NCBI RefSeq assembly: GCF_030272615.1
Contig: NC_081410.1
Span: 225,545,415-225,609,414 of the forward strand
Source of the DNA: Cryptomeria japonica
Taxonomy: Eukaryota; Streptophyta; Pinopsida; Cupressales; Cupressaceae
Reading direction: 5' to 3'
DNA length: 64,000 nt
Shown: one piece after another, positions 32,325 through 42,865 of the stretch
Layout of the letters: every line of letters begins with the position of its first letter
Position numbering within the stretch: position 1 is the stretch's first letter
The notes under the pieces: model-generated
Seen by the model: the letters and a program-made list of their open reading frames with translations, nothing else
Told to the model about the DNA's origin: nothing
Databases searched by the model: none
Program-made: the position numbers and the translations under genes

Positions 32325-33542
32325 TGTTAGAGAGTTCAGATAACTAGAAGACAACTAAGAGGGGGGGTGAATCAGTTGTCACAGATTACTGGAAGCATTA
32401 GCAATTATAACTTTAATACCGGAACCCAAAACAATAATTCTAGAATAGCAGTTAATCTAATTAAGCATAAATAGTAATCACAGAATAAAATCCTTCCACA
32501 CAACACCAAGATTTGTATGTGGAAAACCCAGTAAAGGGAAAAACCACGGTGGGAAGCCTGCCCACAGTTAGATAATACTTTTGCAGTAAGTATGTGAATT
32601 ACAATGAAGGGACATGCACTTTTAGGAAGGCCAAAATCCTAGAGCACACTGCTCATCACAAAAGGAGCCTTAGTGACTACATATAAATCTAGACTACAAT
32701 TTGAAGAAGTTTTGAATTGCAAAAGATAGCATCTCCTATGCCAGAGTACAGTTCTAGTTAAGCTCAATATTGGAGGACTAAATCCCCTTACATAAACCCA
32801 ATTTAATCTCCAATGATCGACCAACTCCTCTACCTAAATGATATTACATTATTCACACATTGCATTCATTGACCATGACCTCTTACATTAACCATGATGA
32901 TCTACAATGAGATCTTACATCTATTTATACAAACCCTCGATCATAAACAATCAGGTCAGCCACTAGATAATAAACTAATTACATAATTACAAACCATGTC
33001 AGACTTAGACTGAACAAATAATATCAACACATAAGACATCCCAAAAATACATCAATAGGTTTTATCCACACGTTACATTAATGTCGGTCCATAACCTAGA
33101 TCAATCGGGACCAAGTATAGGTCCACACGCTTTAGCAATGATCTCCAAATTCCAAGTCTTGAACATGATCACCAACATCACTCTAAAACTCCATCAGAAG
33201 CTACAACAACACCACTTATGCAATTCGTCAAAGATCTCCATCAAAAGCTCTACCGGTGAAACCCTCGCCGGAACCAAAAACCAATCTTCTAAGCAAGCAG
33301 GTTAGCATCCAATCACCAGACCCAAACCAACTGATCAAATAAGAGTATAAGTATCATGAACAAGCCAATTCCATCACTAGATTATACTAGAGTCTACCGG
33401 ATCATGTTGGATCCAAGTTAACTAGAAACCACTCATCCTACCAGGATAAGAAGGGTTCTAGTAAAGCATTCAAATAACTAGTGTTGACATCAATGACAAA
33501 ACATCAATGCAACACATAATCAATTCCACCAAATGGACAACA
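32325..33542 (-). repeat. 5' LTR of element A
   Basis: 1218 bp, plus-strand TGTTAGAGAG ... ATGGACAACA, aligned along its whole length with 11906-13124. Its copy of the U5 hairpin is better preserved: 'gacaactaagaggggggg' / 'atcagttgtc' at about 32349-32379. The outer AACTA duplication is at 33543-33547. Confidence 0.95.
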
Positions 33543-33547
33543 AACTA

Positions 33548-34400
33548 GGCTTCCAAAACAAGTTGATTGGCTTAATCAAGGAATGTAAAACCACTCTTAA
33601 ATACTCAGTCCTAGTTAACAAAACTCCTAGGGGGTTCTTTGTTGCTGAAAAAGGTGTGAGGCAGGGGGATCCTCTATCCCCATACCTCTTTATAATGTTG
33701 ATTGAAATTTTAGGGAGAAATTTCTTGAACATGGTGGATAGGGGCACTTTGTAGGGGGTTAAGGATGCATCTTCCTTATCTACCTCTTTCCTCTAGCAAG
33801 TCATGAATGACACTATTCTCTTTGGGGTGTCTTCTATGGTGGACGCTAGAAAATGGAAGATCTTTTTTAATAAATATGTTAATGTATCAAGCTAGCATAT
33901 TAACTAAGTGAAGAGTAGTATTTACTTTTTCCACACTAGGGAGGGGATTCAAAACAAAATCAGGAATATATTGGGATGTTAGAGTATGTCTCTCTTGGGC
34001 ACCTACTTGTGCCTCCCTCTAATTGTCAAGGAGGTGGTCCCCTCTTTTTGGAACTCTATCTCAGAAAGACTACAAATAAATCTCGTAGGGTGGAAGGGTA
34101 AACTTCTCAATGAAGCTAGAAAATTGAAATTCATAGCGGCCTCCCTTCAAGGCATACCATTGTACTACCTCTCCCTCTTTAGGATACTTGCCTCATTTGT
34201 TGAATAACTAGAGACAATCCAAAGGAGTGTTTTATGGACAAGGATGAAGGAAAAGAAAATAATGGCCTTGGTTAACTGGGATATGGTTTGCTACCCCAAG
34301 AAATTTGGTGGCTTGGGAATAAGGAAAATTAACCTTCTTTAATAAGAAACTCTTGGAAAAATTGGGATGGCCTCTCCTTAGTTGAGAATGGTTTGTGTAG
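33548..34400 (+). pseudogene. LINE D reverse transcriptase, C-terminal half
   Basis: Continues the RT cut at 11905: 'GFQNKLIGLIKECKTTLKYS', 'GVRQGDPLSPYLF' (33655), then the catalytic box decayed to 'QVMNDTILFG' (normally Q-F-A-D-D-T, about 33799-33827). 'LGTYLCLPL' (TYLGLPL region, 33990), 'LVGWKGKLLNEARKLKFIAASLQ' region and 'PKKFGGLGIRKI' (about 34298) follow. Several stops occur. Confidence 0.9.
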
Positions 34401-35217
34401 AATTACGAGAGCCAAGTACCTAAATTCAATTAGTTTTTTTAGAACCCTTCACTCTAATAGTCTCTCAAGTGGATATTATCAAATGCAGAGGTCTTCTATC
34501 TATGGGATTAAGGTTGCAAATTGGTAATGACCATAATATTTGGTTGTGGAAGGATAATTGGTTAGAAGTTGGGCCCATGTCTTCTCATCCTAATCTTAAG
34601 GCTATTAAAGATAGTACTTTATCTTTCTTTGGTCCTTGGGTGTTTGACTATATCTCTTTGCATAAGGTTTGGTCAGATATTTCACAATGTTGTCAATCCA
34701 AACCCCACATTCTCCATTTGACCACCTAGTTACATCAGTTTTTACAATGCATCAAAATTCTAATCTTTAGTGAGGAGGACTAGTTTTTTCTTGTCCAAAA
34801 ACTCAAAAGGTAATTTCTCTGCCAAATGGGCTTACCTTTTGCTATTGAAAGAAGGTACTTTGAATGAGATTTAGAGGAAAGTTTGGATTCCTCATCTCAT
34901 CCCCAAAGTCAACTTTTTTCTGGTGGATCGTGATGCATAACAAGGTCCTCACACTAGACAATATTATTAAAAGGGGCTTTCAACTCCCCAACAAATGTGT
35001 CTTATGTAAACTTGAGGAAGAATCCATTCCCCAGATTTTATTCCACTGTCAATTCATTTTTGATCTATGGGGTAAAGTTCTTAATAATTTGGAATTCATT
35101 TGGGTCATGAATTATGAACTTGATGCTCATGTCATGGATTGGATTTGTCCCTCCAATCACCCCTTCATTGTTGAACTCTGTAGGCATATCCCGCCACACC
35201 TGGTGTGGAGCCTCTAG
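34401..35217 (+). pseudogene. LINE D thumb and zinc-binding RT-associated segment
   Basis: The 'GLRLQIGNDHNIWLWKDNW' piece (34499-34560) is the conserved G-DG-..FW.D.W block downstream of RT in plant LINEs. The 34864-35217 frame has 'IPKVNFFLVDRDA'-like remnants and a clear 'LTLDNIIKRGFQLPNKCVLC' followed by '...EEESIPQILFHC', the C..C...H...C metal-binding motif. LINE C has the same at about 20190 (LTLDNIHKRGIIFPTRCSLC). Confidence 0.85.
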
Positions 35218-35399
35218 AAGGAGAGTAATAATAGAATATTTAGAGGTGAAGAAAGATCTGTTGATGAGGTGTTTAGTATATTTTCCAAGATACTTCTAGA
35301 GAATATATCTATTTTCATTTGTCCTTATCCCTCTTCTCCCCCTGTGGTTTTTAATGATAGAATGGCCAAGAATTGGACTCTTCCCCCCTTGTATGCTAG

Positions 35400-35870
35400 A
35401 TTTGATAATTCTAAGAGGCTATAGAGGTAGAATACCAGATGGGATCCTCCTATAGAGGGGATACACAAACTCAATTTTGATTGTGTTTCTAGGCTGGGGT
35501 TGGTTGCTACTAGAGGAGTCCTAAGGTCAGAGACTAGTTCTATAGTGGTTTCTTACTCTAGGAGTATTAGAGTTGACATGAGAAACCAAGTTGAGGAAAT
35601 GTCTTTGTTGTGGAGTTTGAATTTTTCACTCTCTATTGGTATCCACAACTTGGATATTGAGGGTTACTCTAAACTTATTATTCACACACTTAATGGTAGT
35701 AATTTAGGTGGCTAGTTAATTGATGTAATAATAAGAGATATTTGAATATTGGTGTTAGGCCTAAATACTTATGTTTAAAAGAAAACTTATAGAGAGGGTA
35801 ATAAAGTGGTTGATTCTATGGAGGATCTCATTGTAGGGTTGGATTGCCTCAAATGTTGGAGGAATGGGAG
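35400..35870 (+). pseudogene. LINE D RNase H domain
   Basis: 'WDPPIEGIHKLNFDCVSRLG' (35440-35500) corresponds to the W..P..G..KLNFDGASKGN start of the plant LINE RNase H with its first Asp. 'RGVLRSETSSIVV', 'QVEEMSLLWSLNFSL' (Glu helix) and 'LDIEGYSKLIIHTLNGSN' (normally EGDS, so the Asp is Tyr) follow. A last block 'YREGNKVVDSMEDLIVGLD' lies near 35800. Frames and stops show decay. Confidence 0.8.
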
Positions 35871-36888
35871 CTAATTGCCAAAAAATATATTAAAAAACTC
35901 CTCTTGGAGGAGAACAAGCTTAATCTTCATTGCAAATGACTAGTTACTAGTTTACCTGGTTATGTGATGTCTTCCTTGGCCTGGTTATTCTATGGAAGAG
36001 GAGGGATCTTTGGGTTTGAATTTCAGTTCCCTTTGGCAAGTAGGGGATTTATACTACTGCATATTTCAAATTTGTGAAATGGCTATTTACGAGAAGGGGC
36101 TTGTTGCTGGGTATTTGGGCATGCCTTGGTGGCGATGTAGGTTGGGCCTTGATTACACTTGGCTTACTATTTGGTGGTTGAGGAGGTTATTGCTAATGGG
36201 AATTCTTAGGTGGATGAGGTGGTGGGACCCATGGGTCATCTTTGATATGTTGATGTCGTGGACCCAGGATTCATGAGCCATGATGATGAGGGGGGATAGT
36301 GAGTGGGGACCGAGTTACACTTGACTTTTGACTTCATGTCAGAGGTGGTTCTTGATGACAAGGATGTTTATGTGGAGGATCATGTGAGATTATAGTGCTT
36401 CCTTTTGGACATATATGATTTGGACTTAGGTCTCGAGGGACAATGGGGATAGTTTTAACTTTTGGTGGAATAATTTCTTTATCAAGAAGATGAGTTGACT
36501 CCCTCATGCAAGGTAGGATTATGTGGCTTTTTTCAAAGATAGCTTAATGATAACTAGTTATCATTTTTCATGTGGTTTTAAGGTTGATATGACTAAAGCC
36601 TTTAAAAATATAATAATATTTTATTGTTTTTCTCTTGGGGCGGGGGCGAGAATGCCAAAAAGTCACCAAAATCTATCATTGGGTACTGCCAGAAATGACT
36701 GGCACATTTTGAATTTATGGGAATGGATTTTTAATTATTATAGCTTATATGCTTCTCCATTTGTAAAGGTGGTCATTTTAAAGGCCCCAAATGCCTTGTT
36801 AGCAACTCATATTAACCTACTAAGTGTGTTAAGTGCTAAGTCTTTGGCATGTATTTGTCTTGTTTTTGTGCTTTTTGTGTTGTCCATA
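35871..36888 (+). other. LINE D spacer between RNase H and ORF3
   Basis: About 1 kb of G/T-rich sequence without supported coding content. A 94-codon open stretch at 35992-36276 is Trp/Leu-rich and looks like a by-product of 'tggtggttgagg' composition. In LINE C the same spacer is only 178 nt, so part of this may be a further insertion that I cannot delimit. Confidence 0.5.
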
Positions 36889-38340
36889 ATGGGTGAGGAT
36901 AGGGTTCGAATTGAGCCTACTGTGAATTCCAAATTCAAAAAAGACCCTATTGTTTTACATGTTTTCATTGAGGGTGGGGTTGTAGAGTTTTTCTAGGGGA
37001 TTATTGGGTTATGATGAAAATTTGTCATTTCATTTTGTCAAATCTTGGAATGAGAGAAAAGTTTCGATAGGTAGCATTTCGTTTGAAGTTACTGAGGACG
37101 TCATTACCACTGCTATAGACCTTTCCACCAAGGGTAGAGAATGGAAGAGGTAGAGCCATGTTTTAGATAATGAGATCCTAGCCCAGTTCTTTAGGAAAAA
37201 AGAATAATTGGTGAAGACATAGGGGGGCTTTTCTCGCAAAAAATTACCAAATCCATGGAATAAGTTGTGCCTTATGATTATAAAGTTTTTTTTTACTTTA
37301 GAGGGTATGTTTAAGGTTTAATACTTCTATCACTTCCCTCTACTAAACCATTTTCACAATCATGACTTTCTCTCACTCCCTTTTTTCTTGCTTAGTTCAC
37401 TTAAGAGTTCTGTGATTGAAGCCCTAGAGATGGCCAAATCCCATGGTCAAAAATCTATTCCATTCCATCAGGGCTTGATCTTTCATCTATACCATTTTCA
37501 CCTTTCTCTTAGCCCTCCTAAACAATTTTTAACTATTGAACATGAAGCACCTCACTTTGTTTCCCACCCTGCAACTACTATCCTCAACTCTCTGAGGGGT
37601 CAATAGAAAGAAATGTTTAAAATTATCTCTTTCTGTCAAAAAATCCCTCCCGCCCTAGCTCTTCAATGACCCATAATCTTGACCCCACAACTGTTCTGTA
37701 ACAAGTGACCTATGGGGCTGAGAAGAAGAGGATAACCCAAGGTTCAACACCCCCTATCAAAAAACAAAGAATTGAGGTGGATAGTGAGGGTGAATCAGAG
37801 GTTGGGGAGGATGTGAGTATAAGTGTCAGTGTTAGTCATAGGCATTCCAATAGACTGGTCGTTCGCCCGATGGAAATTGTTATGAAACAGAATCTAGTGG
37901 AGTATGAGGAGGACTATGATGAGGAGGATTCGACTAAGAATGAGGATGCAGAGAAAATTAAGGAGACCAAGAATGGCACCTATAAAGCTGACAGTTCAGC
38001 TAAATTGACTAATGAGGATTCAGATCAAAGTTAGAGGACTAAACCCCTAGACCTTACACAGGAAGTGATGCCAAAGGAGGTGGATATTAAAGGGGTGAAT
38101 GTGAATTATTATGCATTGTGTAGGTCTTTGATGACAGAGTTGGATGCACTAAAGAAGAAGGTGACATAGCTGGAATAGAAGATGGTGAATATCTCCAGGT
38201 TTAGTCTGTGAGTGATGCACAATTCAGCCACCTCTATGTGCCTGATGCAAAAGAAGGTTATGGGAAAGGATGCAGATACTGAAGGGAACTATAAGGAACT
38301 ATTCAAGTTCCTTACTAAAAATTAGAGCAATGTGCTCAAG
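36889..38340 (+). pseudogene. LINE D ORF3, homologous to LINE C ORF3
   Basis: The start MGEDRVRIEP aligns with MGGDLRREEP of LINE C. After a frameshift near 36995 come 'GYDENLSFHFVKSWNE', 'IKFFFTLEGMFKV', a stop, then 'YFYHFPLLNHFHNHDFLSLP' against LINE C 'HTYHFVLLNHFRHDKKVSLP'. 'GQKSIPFHQGLIFHLYHFHL' pairs with 'SSPILHYGLLLLIYEHC'. From 37705 a charged region follows ('RITQGSTPPIKKQRIEVDSE', then a 'EEDYDEEDSTKNEDAEKI' acidic run), then a helical piece 'LMTELDALKKKV' and a final block 'NYKELFKFLTKN' near 38290. Most internal stops are TAG or TAA at positions easily derived from CAG, CAA or TGG. Confidence 0.82.
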
Positions 38341-38572
38341 TAGGCTAATTAGGCTAGTTTTGTTTGGTCCTTTTGTGCTCTCTTGCTACTTCTAAGGCTC
38401 TGGTTTGATGTTTTATATTGGTTTTAATATGTTGTTAATAATTTATACTCTCAATACTTTAGCTATAGTTTTGTGCTAATGCAATGTTTTTTGTTAATGT
38501 TGCCTATGGGTTATTTGTGTAAGGGCCAACACCCTTGTTTTGTTGCTTTCAAATATCAAAACATTGCTAACC
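38341..38572 (+). other. LINE D 3' UTR and end
   Basis: T/G-rich 3' end closing with 'gcctatgggttatttgtg' ... 'aacacccttgttttgttgctttc' ... 'tatcaaaacattgc'. The minus-strand tail at 50.24-50.33 kb has the same phrases, so this end is a shared family 3' terminus. Confidence 0.7.
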
Positions 38573-39846
38573 AAACTTGTGTTTTCTAGTTAAATTGGAT
38601 GGTCAATCACACAAATGAATATAATTTTGAATGATAGCAATTAATACACTTCAATAATCAAATCTAACAATTAAGATAAATAATTATCCAACAATTTAAA
38701 AATAATCATTTCGTCAAACTCTTCAAATGTAAATTGAAAATACAAATTAATTATTGTAAATAATACAAAATCTCTAAATAACAATTCACAACTAAAACTA
38801 TCAACAAGTACTAATAATTAATGAACCAATGCATATAAAACTATAAAGTCAAATATGTAAAATTATAAAGTCAAAAAATGGTGAGCCTATATATAAATTG
38901 CAGGTTTAAATGTCCACCCAAACTGAATGCAATAAACAATATTCGTTCAATTCCTTGAAATATTTTGTTATTATATTTTTCATTTTACACAAACTAGTTC
39001 TGATCACCATACAAACAAGGCCATGTTACAGCATAGCTCCTACCTAATGTTGGAAAAATTATCTTACTCTTTGGAAAGTAGAGAATATGAGAGGAGAATT
39101 GACCTGCTGGAATTGTAATTTGTCATTTTATTATTTAACATTTTCTAAATTAAGAATACTAATATAGATTGCTTAAATCAATGAAGACAACTTTAAAATT
39201 TTGTATTTATTTATGGGTGTTTGTAGTGCATTTTGGAAGTATGAAGAGTTCCTAGTGGGCTAGGAACTTGATAATTTAAACCATATAATGCTACGCCAAA
39301 CATTTATTTTGCATGTCAATAAATTATTTGGTACAATTATGTTTTTTAATGTTTCAAAGTGATGCATTCAAATAGAAAATAGTGTGTAAGGAGAAGATGG
39401 GTGATAGGGATATTGAGGGAACATGTAATTTAGTGTGTCAGGGAACTTAAAGTGAAGTACTCTAATTATGGAAAGAGAGATTACATTCAATTGGTAATCC
39501 ACATATGAAAAAATAATATCCAAGAGCAAAAGAGGGAATTGAATCTCGTTTAGTAATATCTCAAACTTTTAAGAATTAAAAGCCTTTTAGTAAGATGTGA
39601 CAAAATCGAATTAATAAACTTGGATACAATTTAAATTTACTAATCAATAAAATATCATCATCTATGTGAATAAAATGAGCAAGTAAAAGATATTCACATG
39701 TTAGAATTAATCATTAGGAATAGTTTAGTTAGAATTAATATTAATATAATATAATTATTATTAAGTTATTAATAAAAATATCATAATATAATTTAACATT
39801 ATATTAAATAATATAATATAAAATATAAATTAGTTAGGACTAATAT
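38573..39846. other. AT-rich spacer, no gene
   Basis: Very AT-rich. No ORF, no shared repeat, nothing recognisable. The part after about 39720 is dominated by 'aatataatataat' simple sequence. Confidence 0.6.
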
Positions 39847-39860
39847 AAATATGATATAAT

Positions 39861-40347
39861 CTAATGGAAAATCTAATGGCAACCGAACCAGTAGAGGAGT
39901 CATCTTCTTTGCTTGTCGACTGGCACTGGTATTGGAGGCTTCTCTTTTTATGAACCAGTCATAAGGACATCATACCAGTATCAAAGCACCGGTACAACAT
40001 AATGGGAAACCAGTTGGCGCAGCTCATCAATGCTCAAACAATCAGATTCACGCTCTTCAGTCGCCACGATAACCGGTTAAGGGGTTTGGTTATTTTTGGT
40101 TTCCTTCAGTCTCATCCCAATCGATTACTCTCTTTTTGGCCCCTAAGAGACTCATTCTATGGGCAGTCCCTATTTATCTCTCCGGATCGGGTGGCTTCTT
40201 CTCATAGCCTCCTTCCTTCTTCGTCACTGTATCTGAGCAAGGATATAGGGTTTTCTTCCTGGTTCTTTCCCTATTGAGCTCTTGAATCAGTTTTCTTATA
40301 TATATATATATATCAGTGGCTTGCCACTTTTGTTTAAAAAATAAAAA
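39861..40347 (+). mobile_element. Retroposed insertion with 14-bp TSD
   Basis: A 487-bp island, clearly less AT-rich than its surroundings, ends in an A-rich tail ('gtttaaaaaataaaaaa'). It is flanked by the direct repeat AAATATGATATAAT (39847-39860 and 40348-40361). That is the structure left by LINE-driven insertion. I see no RNA polymerase III box pair, so a 5'-truncated LINE tail is likelier than a SINE. The 91-codon open frame inside (40002-40277) has no recognisable domain. Confidence 0.65.
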
Positions 40348-40614
40348 AAATATGATATAATAATCATTAATATATTAATAATTTATTATTGATAGGAAAA
40401 ATAATTTAATATTTTATTAAAAACAATATAATATAAAAAATAGTTTAGGTAGAGTTTGTATGTTATTAATATAATCTAATATAATATAATAAATAATAAA
40501 ATATAATTTAATTAATAATATAAATATAATATAGAATATAGTTTAATTAGAATTAAAATTTAATATTAAAATTATTTTTAATATTAAATTTTATTTAATA
40601 AATAAAGTAAATAT

Positions 40615-40648
40615 GGGTGAACCCACAATAGTGTGTTACACTTTTTTG
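40615..40648 (+). repeat. Left terminal inverted repeat of H
   Basis: 34 bp starting GGGTGAACC and containing 'gttacactttttt'. It pairs with the right end at 58580-58613 with four mismatches (positions 10, 17, 19 and 20). Immediately inside, 'ttttggac' (40644-40651) and 'gtccaaaa' (40671-40678) form another short inverted repeat. Confidence 0.85.
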
Positions 40649-40689
40649 GACGAAAGAATTTCACTCTTTTGTCCAAAATCGATTTTTAC

Positions 40690-40881
40690 CCACGTTCTAT
40701 CGAAAGTGACTTTCAATCGAAAGTATTTTATGACAAACTTTCGATCGAATATATGTTTCGATTGAAAGTGTTTTTTTTGTTTTTTTATTAATACTTAAAG
40801 GGGTTCGATCGAACCCCTTTATTTAGGGTTTTTTTAAATAAAAAACCCCAAAAATCCTAACTGTCATTTTTGACAGTTAGG
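40690..40881. repeat. Left subterminal motif cluster and three palindromes
   Basis: The motif T-T-C-T/A-ATCGAAAGT occurs near 40698 and 40713. Inverted or variant forms (ACTTTCGATCGAA, TTTCGATTGAAAGT) occur near 40736 and 40756. Then come three successive hairpin-capable elements: a perfect 24-bp palindrome at 40797-40820 (centre CGATCG), GGGTTTTTT / AAAAAACCC at 40826-40848, and CCTAACTGTC / GACAGTTAGG at 40856-40881. Such clusters next to a TIR are typical transposase-binding or strand-processing regions. The function is inferred. Confidence 0.75.
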
Positions 40882-41016
40882 GACGAATTTTTTGTTGTAG
40901 AGCTCGACGAAGATGCCACTGAACCCCGCCAGTGAACCTCTAAACCAGGTTGGGTGTTTTTGGTTATTTTTTATGTAAATTTTTGTTTTCTATCAAATTG
41001 TAATAATAGGTGTATA

Positions 41017-41170
41017 TACATATATATGCGAGTATATATGTATATATGTAGTTATGTGTGTGTATGTATGTATATATACATATATATGTAGTTATGTGTG
41101 TGTGTGTGTGTGTGTGTATATATACAAAGAGAGGTAGTTATGTTTGTGTGTATATTTATATATACATATG

Positions 41171-41219
<49 letters not shown>

Positions 41220-41236
41220 ATATATACATGTGTATA
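41017..41236. repeat. (TG)n/(TA)n microsatellite, left part
   Basis: Alternating purine-pyrimidine tract of 'tatatacata' and 'tgtgtgtg' runs. The solo LTR at 41237 was inserted in it, and the same microsatellite continues at 42683-42765. Confidence 0.9.
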
Positions 41237-42682
41237 TGTTGGCATATGTGCAGAGTTTGATGACATGATGATAATGTATGTTGTCATTGATGTCAATATG
41301 ATGAAGTGTGAACCGATATCTTGAAGTAAGTAAATTGGCAAGTGAACCAATATGATGAAGTGTGAACCGATATGTTGAAGGAAGTGAACTGGTATATGCA
41401 AAGTTTGTATCGGGGTTTCATTTGATATGACTACCGGTTGGTAGTCTCAGCTTTAGGGTTTCTGGCTGATGCACTCCAAGTTTGTGTGATTCGACCGATG
41501 ACATCCTATGATGAGTTAGCATTGAAATGAAGATTAGATTGCGTTGCCACGTTAGCCTTGTGCGTGTGAAGGATTTCCTTGAGGATCTTAAATGAGAAGA
41601 TTGATTCTATCTACCTTGGGAATGTGAAAAATCTTAGTAAATGGTGGAGAGCGCGTGATGGGTTATCAGCTTTTAGAAGCGGTGAAGAATGGATGATGCA
41701 GAACATCTTGCTATTTTTTCAAGATTGTTTTACCCTATGTAATATGATTAAACGGTCAGGATTGGACTGACTATATTGTTAACCTAGATGCTTAGGGTTT
41801 TAGGTTTTGACCACCGACCTAATTGTTGTCTATAAGGTCAATGATGATTTTTATTTAAAGTTGTTGGCAAATTAATGCATGTGAGGTGATTCTTGCCAGA
41901 CCGGAGAAGTGAGTAGAGATTTGCATCGTGTGATTGCAGATGTAAAGGAACTAAAGTGGATCTGCCTTGGCATTGAGTGTTGTTATCAAATCAGTGTATT
42001 ACCTATTGACTTCTAACCATTTCAGCAGCTGGAAAATCCCTTTACCGGGTAGCTTTAACAGGATTTTTGTAAATCATTTAACAGGGTGACTCAAAATCAT
42101 TGAGTTCTTCAAATCCTCTTGTGAGGTAACCTTTAACAGGGTTTTAACCTCTAACCGGGTATTTAGCCATCCCTTAATTGGGTGATCCCTAGCAGGATCG
42201 GTTCCTAGTAGAACCTATTGTAAAGTCTTTAACCGGACTAGGCTCCTAACAGAGCGGACTTCAAAAGAGTTCAAGAACAACTTGTGGGTATTCATCCCCA
42301 CCGTGGTTTTTCCTAGTTGGGTTTCCACGTGAAAAATTAGTGTGTTATGTGTGATGCTTTTTCATGTGATGGTTTAGTATTTTCTGTTAAGTGGTAATGC
42401 ATGTTGATCTAATGATCATTGTATTTCTAATGTATTACTTGCTTAAGCATATGGAGGAAGTTGAGATGAGATATTAGGTTTTGAGAAGTTCTAAGTGTTA
42501 CCGGTTTATGTCTTTCACAGTCTTATTGTGTTTTACCGGTATTGTCTTGGTTTAGGTTGGTGATGCTATTTGTCACTTAGTGTAGTCTTTGCAGTTTAAG
42601 TTGTCAGAGAAATTTTTGTCTATACTGATTCACCCCCACTCTCAGTACCTATTGAGTATTTATTGTTCATCATTATTCATCA
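41237..42682 (+). mobile_element. Solo LTR of copia family B
   Basis: 1446 bp from TGTTGGCATATGTGCAG to CATTATTCATCA, flanked by GTATA on both sides (41232-41236 and 42683-42687). It aligns with the LTRs of element B, including 'gttgtcattgatgtcaatatg' phrases, the 'ccccaccgtggtttttcctagttggg' core and the U5 hairpin TACTGA...TCAGTA near 42622-42648. No interior. The inserted target is a microsatellite inside transposon H. Confidence 0.92.
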
Positions 42683-42765
42683 GTATATATACATGTATAT
42701 TACATGTGTATATATATATGTATATGTACATGTGTGTGTGTACACACACACACATATGTTAATGT
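42683..42765. repeat. (TG)n/(TA)n microsatellite, right part
   Basis: Continuation of the 41017-41236 tract beyond the solo LTR, ending in 'gtgtgtgtgtacacacacacac', a near-palindromic TG/CA run. Confidence 0.85.
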
Positions 42766-42865
42766 TTTATGTTTTATGTTTCATGTTAGAAAAAAATGTA
42801 TTTACATGTATGTTATATGTTGTTTTATGTTTGATTTAAAATGTTATATGTTGATTAGAAAAAGT

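Larger units (their letters stand above)
11906..33542 (-). mobile_element. copia element A, complete ends, split by element B
   Basis: Minus-strand Ty1/copia element with a 5' LTR at 32325-33542 and a 3' LTR at 11906-13124. Its interior is interrupted at 17316-31883 by element B with TSD TATCT. On the minus strand the order is 5' LTR, primer-binding site, gag N-terminus, (B insert), gag rest with zinc knuckle, protease, integrase, RT, RNase H, purine-tract zone, 3' LTR. This is the copia order, with integrase before RT. The two LTRs are similar but visibly diverged, which points to an old insertion. It sits inside the RT of LINE D. Confidence 0.95.
10216..38572 (+). mobile_element. LINE D, 5'-truncated, split by copia A
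   Basis: A degraded L1-type plant LINE occupies 10216-11905 and 33548-38572. The two parts join seamlessly inside the reverse transcriptase: the left part ends ...VLRKL and the right continues GFQNKLIG once one copy of AACTA is removed. Order of parts: endonuclease remnant, RT, zinc-binding RT-associated segment, RNase H, then a separate ORF3 and a 3' tail ending '...tatcaaaacattgc' near 38572. ORF1 and the start of the endonuclease are missing. Excluding the insert, about 6.7 kb remain. Many in-frame stops show that it is long dead. Confidence 0.85.

Noticed and set aside
35992-36276. 94-codon Trp/Leu-rich frame between LINE D RNase H and ORF3
   Set aside because: Composition follows from repeated 'tggtgg' sequence and LINE C has no counterpart.
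40002-40277. 91-codon frame in the small retroposed insertion
   Set aside because: No recognisable domain; likely incidental within a 5'-truncated tail.
41058-41401. Open frames across the TG/TA microsatellite on both strands
   Set aside because: They encode only Cys-Val or His-Thr dipeptide runs generated by the microsatellite.
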